Assembly (NCBI RefSeq): GCF_028283785.1
Contig: NZ_JAPWKB010000019.1
Span: 1,322,001-1,386,000, forward strand
DNA length: 64,000 nt
Direction of reading: 5' to 3'
Origin: Paraburkholderia sp.
GTDB lineage: Bacteria; Pseudomonadota; Gammaproteobacteria; Burkholderiales; Burkholderiaceae
Shown here: one piece after another, positions 8,459 to 16,935 of the stretch
Layout: every line of letters begins with the position of its first letter
How positions within the stretch are numbered: the stretch's first letter is position 1
Notes under the pieces: generated by a model
Database searches by the model: none
What the model saw: the letters and a program-made list of their open reading frames with translations, nothing else
What the model was told of the DNA's origin: nothing
Made by a program: the position numbers and the translations under genes

Positions 8459-11400
8459 ATGGATGCGACTTTCACTGCGGCCGGGTCAGGACTGCCCGCC
8501 TACGCCGAGCTATTCTGCTTCTCCAACTTCACGTTCCTGCACGGCGCATCGCACGCTGAAGAGCTGGCCGCGCGCGCCGCGCAACTCGGTTACGCCGGGC
8601 TCGCGATCACCGACGAATGCTCGCTCGCCGGTGTGGTGCGCGCGCATGTCGCCGCGAAAGAGGCGCAATTGCCGCTCGTGATCGGCGCGTATTTCAGGCT
8701 CGTCAACGCCGACGGCACGCCCGCATTCGGGCTGATCCTGCTCGCGCAGAATCGCGAGGGTTACGGCAATCTGTCCGAGCTGATCACGCTTGCGCGCACG
8801 CGCGCGCCCAAAGGCAGTTATCGTCTGACGCCGCAGGATCTGGCGCGGCCGGATCGCGATCACACGCATCTGCGCGGCATGCCCGACTGTCTCGCGATTC
8901 TCGTGCCGGACTTCCCGGCGAAAGAAGATGTGCTCGATTCGCAACTCGAATGGCTCGACGAGACCTTTCCGGATCGCGCATCGTGCGGTCTGATCCTGCA
9001 TCAACGCGCGATGGACGACATCCATCGCGGTGCGATCGAATACATCGCGCAACGTCATGCGGTGCCGGTCGTCGCGCTCGGTCATGTGTTGATGCATGTG
9101 CGTTCGCGCAAGCCGTTGCAGGACACGATGACAGCGATTCGCGTCGGGCGTCCCGTACATGAATGCGGTTACGATCTCGCGCCGAATGCCGAGCAGCATT
9201 TGCGCTCGCGTTTGCGAATCGCCAACCTGTACCCCGAATCCGCGTTGCGCGAGACCGTCACGCTGCTGTCGCGCTGCGCGTTTTCACTCGACGAACTGCG
9301 CTACGAATACCCGGATGAACTGGTGCCGCCAGACGTCACGCCTACTGCGTATTTGCGGCAGGAAACCTATATCGGCGCGCATCGGCGCTTCCCGTCCGGG
9401 ATTCCCGTCAAGGTTCAGGAGCAGATCGAGCATGAACTCGGCCTGATAGCGGACCTCGAATACGAGCCGTACTTCCTGACGGTGTACGACATCGTCCGCT
9501 ATGCGCGCGGCCAGCATATCCTGTGTCAGGGACGCGGGTCGGCGGCGAATTCGGCGGTCTGTTATTGCCTCGGCGTGACCGAGGTGGACCCGGCGCGCGG
9601 CAATATGCTGTTCGAGCGTTTTATCAGCAAGGAGCGCGGCGAGCCGCCCGATATCGATGTGGACTTCGAACATCAGCGGCGCGAGGAAGTGATCCAGTAC
9701 ATCTATCGCAAGTACGGACGCGACCGTGCGGCGATTGCCGCGGCGGTCTCGACGTATCGGCCGCGCGGTGCATTGCGCGAAACCGGCAAGGCGCTCGGCG
9801 TCGATCCGCAGATCGTCGACGCGGTGGCGAAGTCGCATCAGTGGTTCGATACGAGTGCGGATCTGCTGAAGCGTTTCGAAGATTCCGGGCTCGATCCGAA
9901 CCAGCCGCTGATTCAGGCATGGGCGGCGCTGGCGGCGCAACTGCTCGGTTTTCCGCGGCATTTGTCGCAGCATTCCGGCGGCTTCGTGATCAGTCGCGGC
10001 AAACTCACGCGCCTGGTTCCGGTCGAGAATGCCGCCATGGCCGATCGCAGCGTGATCGAGTGGGACAAGGATGATCTGGAGTCGCTTGGCTTGCTGAAGA
10101 TCGACGTGCTGGCGCTGGGCATGCTGTCCGCGATCCGACGCACGCTCGACCTGGTGTCCGAGCGTCGCGGCGAACGCTTTTCGATGCAGGACATTCCACC
10201 CGAAGACGACCCGACCTACGAGATGATTTCGCGCGCCGATACGATCGGCGTGTTCCAGATCGAATCGCGCGCGCAGATGAGCATGTTGCCGCGCCTGCAA
10301 CCGCGCGTGTTTTACGACCTCGTGATCGAAGTGGCGATCGTGCGGCCCGGGCCGATTCAGGGCGGCGCGGTGCATCCGTATCTGCGGCGTCGTCAAAAGA
10401 TCGAGGCCGTGACCTATCCCAGCGACGATTTACGCATCGCACTCGAACGCACGCTGGGCGTGCCGATTTTTCAGGAACAGGTGATGCAGGTCGCGATTCT
10501 CGCGGCCGGTTTTACGCCGGGCGAAGCGGACCAGTTGCGTCGCGCGATGGCCGCATGGAAGCGCAAGGGCGGACTCGAAAAATACTACGACCGGATCGTC
10601 AACGGCATGCAGGAACGCGGCTATCAGAAGGACTTCGCCGAAGCCATTTTCGAACAGATCAAGGGCTTCGGCGAGTATGGATTTCCGGAGAGTCACGCCG
10701 CGAGTTTTGCGTTGCTGGTGTATGCAAGCAGCTGGCTGAAGTGCCATGAACCGGAAGCGTTTCTGACCGCGATGCTGAACAGTCAGCCGATGGGTTTCTA
10801 TTCGCCGTCGCAACTCGTGCAGGACGCGCAACGGCATGGCGTACAGGTGACGCCGGTAGACGTGACGATCAGCGGCTGGGATTCGGCGCTGGAACCTGCG
10901 AACGATCCGCACGCGACGCGTCCTGCGGTGCGGCTCGGACTCTCGCTGCTGCGCGGCATGCGGGACGACGCCGCCGAGCGCATCGAAAATGCGCGGGCGG
11001 TCAAACCATTCACCGGCGTGACCGATCTCGCGCGCCGCGCGCAACTCGACCGGCACGATCTGCAGGTACTGGCCGACGCCAATGCGCTGGCCGCGCTCGC
11101 CGGCAATCGACGCGAGGCGCTGTGGCAATCGGTGGCGGCGGTGCCGGATCGCGACATGCTGGCGGTCGCGCGCGTCGATGACGAAACGCCGGTTCTGGGC
11201 GCGCCGTCGGAAGCGGAAAACATCGTCGGCGACTACCGGTCGGTTGGCTTGACCTTGGGCCGTCATCCGCTCGAACTGCTGCGTCCCGTGCTTCATGAGC
11301 AGCGCCTGATGCCCGCATCGACCTTGCGCACCTATCGCAATGGCCGCCTCGCACGCGGTTGCGGACTCGTCACCGTCAGGCAGCGTCCCGGTACGGCCAA

Positions 11401-11626
11401 GGGCGTGATGTTCGTCACGCTCGAAGACGAAACCGGCAACGTGAACGTGATCGTATGGCCGAGCTTGCTGGAGAAGCAGCGCAAGGAAGCATTGGGCGCG
11501 GCCTTACTTGGCGTGTACGGCACATGGCAATGCGAAGGCGAAGTCCGCCATCTGGTGGCGCAAAGACTGGTAGACCTGTCGTATCTGCTTGGCGGCCTGA
11601 CGACAGTCAGCCGCAATTTCCACTAG
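8459..11626 (+). CDS. dnaE2: error-prone DNA polymerase III alpha subunit DnaE2
   Basis: 1055 residues, the usual size for DnaE2 and shorter than DnaE1. An N-terminal PHP domain (AELFCFSNFTFLHGASHAEELAARAAQLGYAGLAITDE) is followed by the C-family polymerase core, with CQGRGSAANSAVCYCLGVTEVDP and EPPDIDVDFEHQRREEVIQYIY carrying catalytic aspartates, then KGFGEYGFPESHAASFALLVYASSWLK and a C-terminal OB fold (GLVTVRQRPGTAKGVMFVTLEDE). The SNFTFLHGASH start motif is typical of DnaE2. It performs translesion synthesis with ImuB after DNA damage. Confidence 0.95.
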   Translation: MDATFTAAGSGLPAYAELFCFSNFTFLHGASHAEELAARAAQLGYAGLAITDECSLAGVVRAHVAAKEAQLPLVIGAYFRLVNADGTPAFGLILLAQNREGYGNLSELITLARTRAPKGSYRLTPQDLARPDRDHTHLRGMPDCLAILVPDFPAKEDVLDSQLEWLDETFPDRASCGLILHQRAMDDIHRGAIEYIAQRHAVPVVALGHVLMHVRSRKPLQDTMTAIRVGRPVHECGYDLAPNAEQHLRSRLRIANLYPESALRETVTLLSRCAFSLDELRYEYPDELVPPDVTPTAYLRQETYIGAHRRFPSGIPVKVQEQIEHELGLIADLEYEPYFLTVYDIVRYARGQHILCQGRGSAANSAVCYCLGVTEVDPARGNMLFERFISKERGEPPDIDVDFEHQRREEVIQYIYRKYGRDRAAIAAAVSTYRPRGALRETGKALGVDPQIVDAVAKSHQWFDTSADLLKRFEDSGLDPNQPLIQAWAALAAQLLGFPRHLSQHSGGFVISRGKLTRLVPVENAAMADRSVIEWDKDDLESLGLLKIDVLALGMLSAIRRTLDLVSERRGERFSMQDIPPEDDPTYEMISRADTIGVFQIESRAQMSMLPRLQPRVFYDLVIEVAIVRPGPIQGGAVHPYLRRRQKIEAVTYPSDDLRIALERTLGVPIFQEQVMQVAILAAGFTPGEADQLRRAMAAWKRKGGLEKYYDRIVNGMQERGYQKDFAEAIFEQIKGFGEYGFPESHAASFALLVYASSWLKCHEPEAFLTAMLNSQPMGFYSPSQLVQDAQRHGVQVTPVDVTISGWDSALEPANDPHATRPAVRLGLSLLRGMRDDAAERIENARAVKPFTGVTDLARRAQLDRHDLQVLADANALAALAGNRREALWQSVAAVPDRDMLAVARVDDETPVLGAPSEAENIVGDYRSVGLTLGRHPLELLRPVLHEQRLMPASTLRTYRNGRLARGCGLVTVRQRPGTAKGVMFVTLEDETGNVNVIVWPSLLEKQRKEALGAALLGVYGTWQCEGEVRHLVAQRLVDLSYLLGGLTTVSRNFH

Positions 11627-11657
11627 ACGCCGACACGGCGGACGCCAGCGCGCTCAC

Positions 11658-12227
11658 CTAGCGCCGCACCAGCGCGACGATATACCGGCAGGGTTTATGC
11701 CCTGCATTGATGAATTCGCAGTCGGCGGCCGAGCCGAGTTGCAGACAGTCGCCGGCTTCGAGTCGATGCATCTGCGCGCCTTCGCGAAACGTCAATTCGC
11801 CCTCCTCGACCCAGATCTGTTGATGCTGGAAGACGAACGCGTCGGACGGATAAGGCACGCGCACGCGCGGCGGCAATTCCACCTCGAGCAATTCGAGCAT
11901 GCCGCCATTTGCGGGAGAAATACGGCGTCGCGAATAGCCTGATTCGGGATCGACCCACACGGCCTGTTGCGCGTGCCGGTTGAGTCTGTCGCCGGTTTGC
12001 TCGGCAAGCGCGAGCAAGGTCGACAACGCCAGCCCGAACGCGCCGGACAGCCGGCCGAGCACCGTTGCGGTGGGACTGGCTTCACCGCGTTCGATCTTGC
12101 TGATCATTGCCTTGGACACACCGGAGCGTTCCGCGAGCGCCGACAGCGACCAGTTACGCGCTTCGCGCTCGGTTTTCACGCGGGCCGCGATAGCAAGGGA
12201 AAGATCGTTGGCAGACGGATCGGACAT
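11658..12227 (-). CDS. XRE-family regulator with C-terminal cupin domain
   Basis: 189 residues from the ATG at 12227. Residues about 10-65 form an XRE helix-turn-helix (RNWSLSALAERSGVSKAMISKIERGEASPTATVLGRL) and the C-terminal half is a single-stranded beta-helix sensor domain (FVFQHQQIWVEEGELTFREGAQMHRLEAGDCLQLG). Such proteins regulate neighbouring catabolic genes in response to a small molecule. It is divergent from the monooxygenase/MFS pair, and an inverted repeat TTTTGGTC...GACCAAAA lies in the shared promoter. A longer frame back to 12335 has no ribosome site. Confidence 0.88.
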   Translation of the reverse strand: MSDPSANDLSLAIAARVKTEREARNWSLSALAERSGVSKAMISKIERGEASPTATVLGRLSGAFGLALSTLLALAEQTGDRLNRHAQQAVWVDPESGYSRRRISPANGGMLELLEVELPPRVRVPYPSDAFVFQHQQIWVEEGELTFREGAQMHRLEAGDCLQLGSAADCEFINAGHKPCRYIVALVRR

Positions 12228-12341
12228 GAGACACCGTGGCGAGAGCGGAAACGAAAATGTCCTGTCGAGGACGCCGAACACAAATGCAAACAGGTGAAAA
12301 CACGCGCCGTGATAAAAAACCGTGTCGTCTTGCATAGTGCC

Positions 12342-12373
12342 TTTTGGTCCACTATATTAAACCACGACCAAAA
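12342..12373. promoter_or_regulatory. inverted-repeat operator candidate
   Basis: TTTTGGTC (12342-12349) and GACCAAAA (12366-12373) are perfect inverted arms separated by 16 AT-rich bases that include CTATATTAAAC, a plausible -10 region. The position between the divergent XRE-cupin regulator and the monooxygenase gene fits a binding site for that regulator. Confidence 0.5.
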
Positions 12374-12449
12374 AGCGAAAATCCAGATTCGCGACCCGAA
12401 CAACCCGAATATCGCCCAACAACCCTGTCCACAGGAGTGCCACAACACG

Positions 12450-13832
12450 ATGCCAAAGCACCTTCACCTGAATGCTTTCGACATGAACTGCGTAGGCCAT
12501 ATCCAGCAGGGTTTATGGGCGCATCCGCGTGACCAGTCCAGCCGTTACAAAGAGCTGGCGTACTGGACAGCGTACGCAAAAACGTTGGAAAAAGGCCTGT
12601 TCGACGGCATCTTCTTCGCCGACGTCGCAGGTGTCTACGACGTCTACGGCGGCAGCCCCGACGCCGCGATCGAGCACGCGGTCCAGGTCCCCGTCAACGA
12701 CCCGACGCTTCTGATTCCGGCCATGGCAGCGGTCACCACGCATCTGTCGTTCGGTGTCACCAGCAACCTGACGCTGGAGCAGCCGTATCTGTTCGCGCGC
12801 CGCATGTCCACGCTGGATCACCTGACGAACGGCCGGATCGGCTGGAACATCGTCACGGGTTATCTGGACAGCGCATCGCGCGCAATCGGTCTGACCGGGC
12901 AGATGGCGCACGACGACCGCTACGACCTCGCCGACGAGTACATGGAGCTCGTCTACAAGCTTTGGGAAGGAAGCTGGGAAGATCACGCCGTTCTCGCCGA
13001 CACGACCGCGCGGCGCTATGCCGACGCATCGAAAGTCCATGTGATCCACCATCACGGCAAGCAGTACCGCGTCGATGCGATGCATCTGTGCGAGCCGTCG
13101 CCGCAACGCACGCCGGTGCTGTATCAGGCGGGCGCATCGACGCGCGGCAAGCAGTTCGCATCCACGCATGCCGAATGCGTATTCCTGAACGGTCAGGCGA
13201 AACCGGCGGTGAAAGCGCTGGTCGACGACATCCGCGCACGCGCGGTCGCCTCCGGTCGCAGCGCCGACGATGTGAAGATCTTCCTCGGTCAGACCGTCAT
13301 CACCGGCCGCACCGACGCCGACGCGCAGGAAAAATACGCGGAATACCAACGCTATGCGAGTTCGGACGCGGCACTGGTTCATGCGGCCGCATCGCTCGGC
13401 ATCGACTTCGCGCGCTACGATCCCGACGAGCCGATCGACACGGGCAAGAGTCAGGCGATCGTCTCCAACGTCGAAGCGATGACGCGTGCAGCCGGTCCGC
13501 AATGGACCCGTCGCAAGCTGCTCGAACAGATCGTGCTGGGCAGCCGTCAGGCGCCGCTGGTCGGCTCGGCGGAACATGTCGCGGATACCTTGATCGCGTG
13601 GTCCGACGAAGCCGGTGTGGACGGCTTCAATCTGTCGCGAACCGTAGCGCCCGAATGCTTCGAGGATTTCATCGCGCACGTGGTGCCGGTGCTTCAGGAA
13701 CGCGGTGCGTACAAACATGCGTATCGTGACGGCACGCTGCGCGACAAACTGTTCGGCCATCCGCGCTTGCCGTCCACGCACACGGCCGCGCAATATCGCC
13801 ACATCGACCCATCGCGCCGCTCAGGTGAATAA
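12450..13832 (+). CDS. NtaA/DmoA-type FMN-dependent monooxygenase (LLM class)
   Basis: 460 residues with the bacterial-luciferase-like TIM barrel of the nitrilotriacetate/dibenzothiophene-sulfone/DMS monooxygenase subfamily: LHLNAFDMNCVGHIQQGLWAHP at the N-terminus, FDGIFFADVAGVYDVYGG, TNGRIGWNIVTGYLDSASRAIG and VLYQAGASTRGKQFASTHAECVF. These enzymes use FMNH2 supplied by a separate reductase to oxygenate C-S or C-N compounds. AGGAG lies 12 bases before the ATG; the open frame reaches far upstream but without conserved sequence. It is followed directly by an MFS transporter. The substrate is unknown. Confidence 0.9.
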   Translation: MPKHLHLNAFDMNCVGHIQQGLWAHPRDQSSRYKELAYWTAYAKTLEKGLFDGIFFADVAGVYDVYGGSPDAAIEHAVQVPVNDPTLLIPAMAAVTTHLSFGVTSNLTLEQPYLFARRMSTLDHLTNGRIGWNIVTGYLDSASRAIGLTGQMAHDDRYDLADEYMELVYKLWEGSWEDHAVLADTTARRYADASKVHVIHHHGKQYRVDAMHLCEPSPQRTPVLYQAGASTRGKQFASTHAECVFLNGQAKPAVKALVDDIRARAVASGRSADDVKIFLGQTVITGRTDADAQEKYAEYQRYASSDAALVHAAASLGIDFARYDPDEPIDTGKSQAIVSNVEAMTRAAGPQWTRRKLLEQIVLGSRQAPLVGSAEHVADTLIAWSDEAGVDGFNLSRTVAPECFEDFIAHVVPVLQERGAYKHAYRDGTLRDKLFGHPRLPSTHTAAQYRHIDPSRRSGE

Positions 13833-13833
13833 C

Positions 13834-15048
13834 GTGTCTCACGTGCAAGGCGGCAAAACCCGCTCGCTCGCAATCCTGCTGCTTTGCCAGGTCGGTGCGA
13901 TGAGCGTGTGGTTTTCGTCGTCGGCGGTGGTCGCCATCGTCAAGGAAACGCGTCACATCTCCGCGCTCGATGCGACCCTGCTGACGAGTGCCGTGCAGGC
14001 CGGTTTCGTCGCGGGCACGATCGGCAGCGCGCTGCTGTCGCTCGCCGACCGCTACGATCCGCGCCGGCTTTTCATGATCAGTGCATTGATTGCCGCAGTC
14101 GCAACCGCTTGCCTGACCCTGCTCGAACCGGCCGGGCCCGTTGCAATTGCGCTGCGCTTTCTGACGGGTATCTGCATGGCGGGTGTCTATCCGGTCGGCA
14201 TGCGGCTCGCGGCCACCTGGGCGAACCGTGATCTCGGCCTGCTGATCGGTTTGCTGGTCGGCGCGCTGACCTTCGGCTCCGCCAGTCCGCATCTGCTCGC
14301 CGCGCTCGGCGGATCGAACTGGCGCGCAATTTACGGCGTGGCGGCGTGCTGCGCATTCGTTTCGGGCTTCGCGATCCTGCTATGCGGCATCGGTCCGGGC
14401 ATGGCGCGCGCCACCCGCATCCAGTGGACGGCACTCGCTGCCGCATGGCGCAATCCGTCGTTGCGACTGGCGAATCTCGGCTATCTCGGGCACATGTGGG
14501 AGCTTTACGCGATGTGGGCGTGGCTCGCGGTCTTCCTCGATGCGAGCTTCACGGCATCCGGCGTCATGCATCCGAGACAGGCCGCCGAATGGCTGACGTT
14601 CGGCGCGGTCGCGGCGGGCGCGCTCGGCGCGTGGCTCGGCGGGATGCTGGCGGACCGGTTCGGGCGCACAACCGTGACGATGACGGCGATGGCCGTCAGC
14701 GGCGCATGTGCGGCACTCATGGGCTGGCTGTTCGGCGCGCCGGCATGGCTCGTCGGCTGCATCGCGTTGTGCTGGGGCGTGTCGGTGATCGCGGATTCCG
14801 CGCAGTTCTCGGCGAGCATTGCCGAACTCGCGGAACCCAGTTCGATCGGCACCTTGCTGACGGCACAGACCTGTGCGGGTTTTCTGCTGACGCTGGTGAG
14901 CATCCATCTGGTGCCCGACGTGGTGTCGGTCGCGGGCTGGGCGGGCGCCTTCACGGTGCTGGCCGTGGGGCCGCTGCTCGGCTGTGTTGCGATGGCGCGC
15001 CTGCGTCGGCATCCCGATGCGCGTCGTCTCGCGGGCGGCAAAGGTTAG
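13834..15048 (+). CDS. MFS transporter
   Basis: 404 residues with about 12 hydrophobic segments and the MFS loop motifs LADRYDPRRL after helix 2 and LADRFGRTTVT between the two halves. Proteins of this type (AILLLCQVGAMSVWFSSSAVV start) act as small-molecule importers or exporters in the inner membrane. The chosen start is GTG at 13834, preceded by AGGTGA with a 5-base spacer just behind the monooxygenase stop; GTG at 13825 or 13843 are alternatives. Tight coupling to the monooxygenase suggests uptake of its substrate or export of its product. Confidence 0.88.
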   Translation: MSHVQGGKTRSLAILLLCQVGAMSVWFSSSAVVAIVKETRHISALDATLLTSAVQAGFVAGTIGSALLSLADRYDPRRLFMISALIAAVATACLTLLEPAGPVAIALRFLTGICMAGVYPVGMRLAATWANRDLGLLIGLLVGALTFGSASPHLLAALGGSNWRAIYGVAACCAFVSGFAILLCGIGPGMARATRIQWTALAAAWRNPSLRLANLGYLGHMWELYAMWAWLAVFLDASFTASGVMHPRQAAEWLTFGAVAAGALGAWLGGMLADRFGRTTVTMTAMAVSGACAALMGWLFGAPAWLVGCIALCWGVSVIADSAQFSASIAELAEPSSIGTLLTAQTCAGFLLTLVSIHLVPDVVSVAGWAGAFTVLAVGPLLGCVAMARLRRHPDARRLAGGKG

Positions 15049-15095
15049 CCGCTCAATGCCGTATCGGGTCGCGCGGCCCGGTTCGCATGCGTCAC

Positions 15096-15170
15096 GCGCA
15101 TGCCAGCATGGCTTGCATGCGTGGCGCGCATCGCAGCATCGCCTGCATGCCGATCGCGCATCGCCGGCAT
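15096..15170. repeat. 30-bp imperfect tandem repeat
   Basis: Three successive units begin with GCGCAT at 15096, 15126 and 15156, a period of exactly 30 bases; the third is truncated. The units are rich in GCATGC palindromes. They lie in the gap between the MFS gene and the small minus-strand gene. Confidence 0.6.
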
Positions 15171-15171
15171 C

Positions 15172-15423
15172 TTACGCAGCCATCCGGTAGCCGTTCATCG
15201 CCGGCGTTTCATGACGCGGCGGGAACACGTTCCACGAACCGTCGTCGTGACGGAAGAAAAAGATCGACAGGATGCCGCTCGGGCGGGTCGATTCCACGCA
15301 CACGCAGCGACGACGGTTCACGCCGGTGCGGCAGAATCGCACGACCACGCGTGCCGGCATCGCCGGTGTCGGGGCAAGCCATTTATCGACCATCCAGTGC
15401 AACGAGTTTTCGGCGGCGTTCAT
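15172..15423 (-). CDS. hypothetical protein, partner of LRAT-domain gene
   Basis: 83 residues beginning MNAAENSLHWMVDKWLAP; GGAG seven bases upstream of the ATG at 15423 decides the start. It contains ARVVVRFCRTGVNRRRCVCVESTRPSGILSIFFFRHDDGSWNVFPP, a basic, strand-rich sequence with three cysteines. No family is recognised. It follows the LRAT-domain gene after 26 bases on the same strand, so the two are likely one operon. The wording resembles small cytosolic proteins rather than secreted ones, since no signal peptide is present. Confidence 0.55.
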   Translation of the reverse strand: MNAAENSLHWMVDKWLAPTPAMPARVVVRFCRTGVNRRRCVCVESTRPSGILSIFFFRHDDGSWNVFPPRHETPAMNGYRMAA

Positions 15424-15449
15424 GTCGTTCTCCATCGATCCAGATCGCG

Positions 15450-16049
15450 TCAGGCGACGCGGGCTACAACGTATTCGCGCGTGATCGCGCCCTTCCCGTT
15501 TCTCATCCATGCCGCGCACATGCCGACCAGCGTGTGCAAACCGGTACGTGGGTGCGTGAGGCACGTGCGAACCTGTTCGCTACGGCTTTCGCCGAACAGG
15601 CACCACGCACAGAAGTGTTCGCAATTGTTGGTCAGCAGCCTGTAGCGGTTTTCGCCAAGACGGGACCGGGCGCGACGCACGGCTTCGTCGCTGTCGAACT
15701 TCGGCGCGGCGGCGAAGCGGATCGCAACCGCATGACCGGCAGCGAATTGCGCGAGCGAGACTTCTTCGACCGGACCGCGTTGTGCGGAGCCGCCGAAGCC
15801 GGCGTAGTGCACCACCATGCCGTTGCCGACATAGATGCCGTGGTGCGCATAACCGCTGCGTTGCGTGACCAGATGTGCGCCCGGTTGCAGATCGGCGGCG
15901 GCATCGTCGAGCAACAGATCGGCAGTCCCGATCGACAGCATCGACGCGGCGACCTTGAACGACGACGACCGGCAGGCGGCCGACACGGATGCGGCGATGC
16001 GACTCGGGCCTCTGCCTCTGGCGACCCACGACCGTTGGATTCTGTTCAT
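15450..16049 (-). CDS. LRAT-domain (NlpC/P60-related) protein
   Basis: 199 residues from the ATG at 16049, which has GGAAGGA upstream. The core is an LRAT-like papain-fold domain: LQPGAHLVTQRSGYAHHGIYVGNGMVVHYAGFG supplies the catalytic His, and RLLTNNCEHFCAWCLFGES carries the NCEHF motif with the nucleophilic Cys. Family members are thiol acyltransferases or phospholipases. A C-terminal stretch (TGLHTLVGMCAAWM) could touch membranes. The bacterial role is unknown. It is paired with the small 83-residue gene downstream. Confidence 0.85.
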   Translation of the reverse strand: MNRIQRSWVARGRGPSRIAASVSAACRSSSFKVAASMLSIGTADLLLDDAAADLQPGAHLVTQRSGYAHHGIYVGNGMVVHYAGFGGSAQRGPVEEVSLAQFAAGHAVAIRFAAAPKFDSDEAVRRARSRLGENRYRLLTNNCEHFCAWCLFGESRSEQVRTCLTHPRTGLHTLVGMCAAWMRNGKGAITREYVVARVA

Positions 16050-16218
16050 GGCTTCCTTCCCGCTGTCCTGTTCCGATCCGGCAGCGCCTGGATCGATAAA
16101 ATCAAACACTGTTGCGTCGTCATTTGCATCAATCGCGCCACCTTGCGCTCACCCCTTGTTTAACGGCCTTTTGCGGCCGGTCCTTGATGTTTTGACGTGA
16201 GGGTATGTCCGCATGCGG

Positions 16219-16245
16219 CCAACAGTTTTTTTGCCGATATGTTGG
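16219..16245. promoter_or_regulatory. CCAACA-N15-TGTTGG palindrome (candidate activator site)
   Basis: CCAACA at 16219-16224 and TGTTGG at 16240-16245. The same half sites occur 124 bp upstream of two other sigma-54 promoters in this region with a 13-base spacer. Here the palindrome is about 330 bp from the promoter, and an isolated TGTTGG at 16435-16440 lies 121 bp from it. Confidence 0.45.
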
Positions 16246-16353
16246 CGCGTGACGCTCACTCGCAGCGCATCCGGAACCGGTCGGCGCATGGCCGCGAAAA
16301 TGGCTCGAATGCGGGTTTGAACATCGCTTCGAACGAACCATCGACGCCATAAA

Positions 16354-16378
16354 AAAACCGCTTCAGAGAAGCGGTTTT
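16354..16378. terminator. orphan intrinsic-terminator-like hairpin
   Basis: Perfect 11-bp stem AAAACCGCTTC / GAAGCGGTTTT with a 3-base loop. On the minus strand it continues into seven U; on the plus strand into four U. No annotated gene ends here on either strand, so it may close a small RNA or shield the peptide promoter from read-through. Confidence 0.6.
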
Positions 16379-16559
16379 CGTCACGTCAGGCCGGTTGGGA
16401 AGTGTTGGATCGACCACCGCTTTTCCACCCGCGATGTTGGTCCGAAAGCAACGCCGCCCGATGCGGCGTCAGCGCGGATACCCTCTGGAAAACCCGCAAA
16501 CACAGGACAGTCAAGGGCTTGTGTAAACACGCGCGCTACGCACGCGCGCGTGATGCGAT

Positions 16560-16575
16560 TGGCACGACATTTGCA
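16560..16575 (+). promoter_or_regulatory. sigma-54 promoter of peptide 1
   Basis: TGGCACG-N4-TTGCA with the GG at 16561-16562 and GC at 16573-16574 exactly 10 bases apart, matching the -24/-12 consensus. The peptide 1 ATG is 65 bases further on. Confidence 0.88.
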
Positions 16576-16638
16576 CGGTATCGGTTGACACTTCTTTGAC
16601 CCAAGGCCGTGACGCTGCGGCCGCTCCGGAGACCCATC

Positions 16639-16935
16639 ATGGCTTCCATCACAATCAACGACCTCGCGTTGAATGTCGCTCTCGACCGCAAGGCGATGAC
16701 CGCGATTCGCGGCGGAGGCGGCGCACCGTGGGTGTACGGCTGGATTCAGCCTTATGTTCGCGAAACGCCGAGCTTCGGACCTGTCGTGAACCTGTACGAG
16801 ATCTCGAACAGCTTCTATGCTAACCAGATGAACAACCAGTTTCAGACGGTCGACGTCCGGAACGCAGGCTCCAACTCGACCATCACCGTGTCCCCCGATG
16901 CACGCAGCACCAACAACGCGGGCTCAATGACGTGA
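16639..16935 (+). CDS. exported leader-peptide precursor 1
   Basis: 98 residues; GGAG seven bases upstream of the ATG at 16639. The leader ITINDLALNVALDRKAMTAIRGG shares the pattern I-x-DL-x5-LDR-x-AM-x2-(I/V)-x-GG with two other small genes at 34768 and 35244, and ends in Gly-Gly near residue 26, the usual cut site of C39 peptidases. The core (GGAPWVYGWIQPYVRETPS...) ends in TVDVRNAGSNSTITVSPDARSTNNAG, which resembles the end of peptide 2. It is driven by a sigma-54 promoter and its stop overlaps the phosphatase start. The likely role is a secreted peptide (bacteriocin, signal or surface peptide); activity is not readable. Confidence 0.75.
   Translation: MASITINDLALNVALDRKAMTAIRGGGGAPWVYGWIQPYVRETPSFGPVVNLYEISNSFYANQMNNQFQTVDVRNAGSNSTITVSPDARSTNNAGSMT

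Larger units (their letters stand above)
16050..16638. other. 589-base intergenic region, divergent promoters
   Basis: No convincing gene lies here. It contains a far CCAACA-N15-TGTTGG palindrome (16219-16245), an intrinsic-terminator-like hairpin (16354-16378), two direct TGTTGG half sites (16403-16408 and 16435-16440), a GTGTAAACAC palindrome near 16521 and the sigma-54 promoter of peptide 1. Confidence 0.7.

Noticed and set aside
11967-12449. Upstream in-frame extension of the monooxygenase gene
   Set aside because: It overlaps the divergent regulator and the promoter palindrome; AGGAG and the family's usual N-terminus place the start at 12450.
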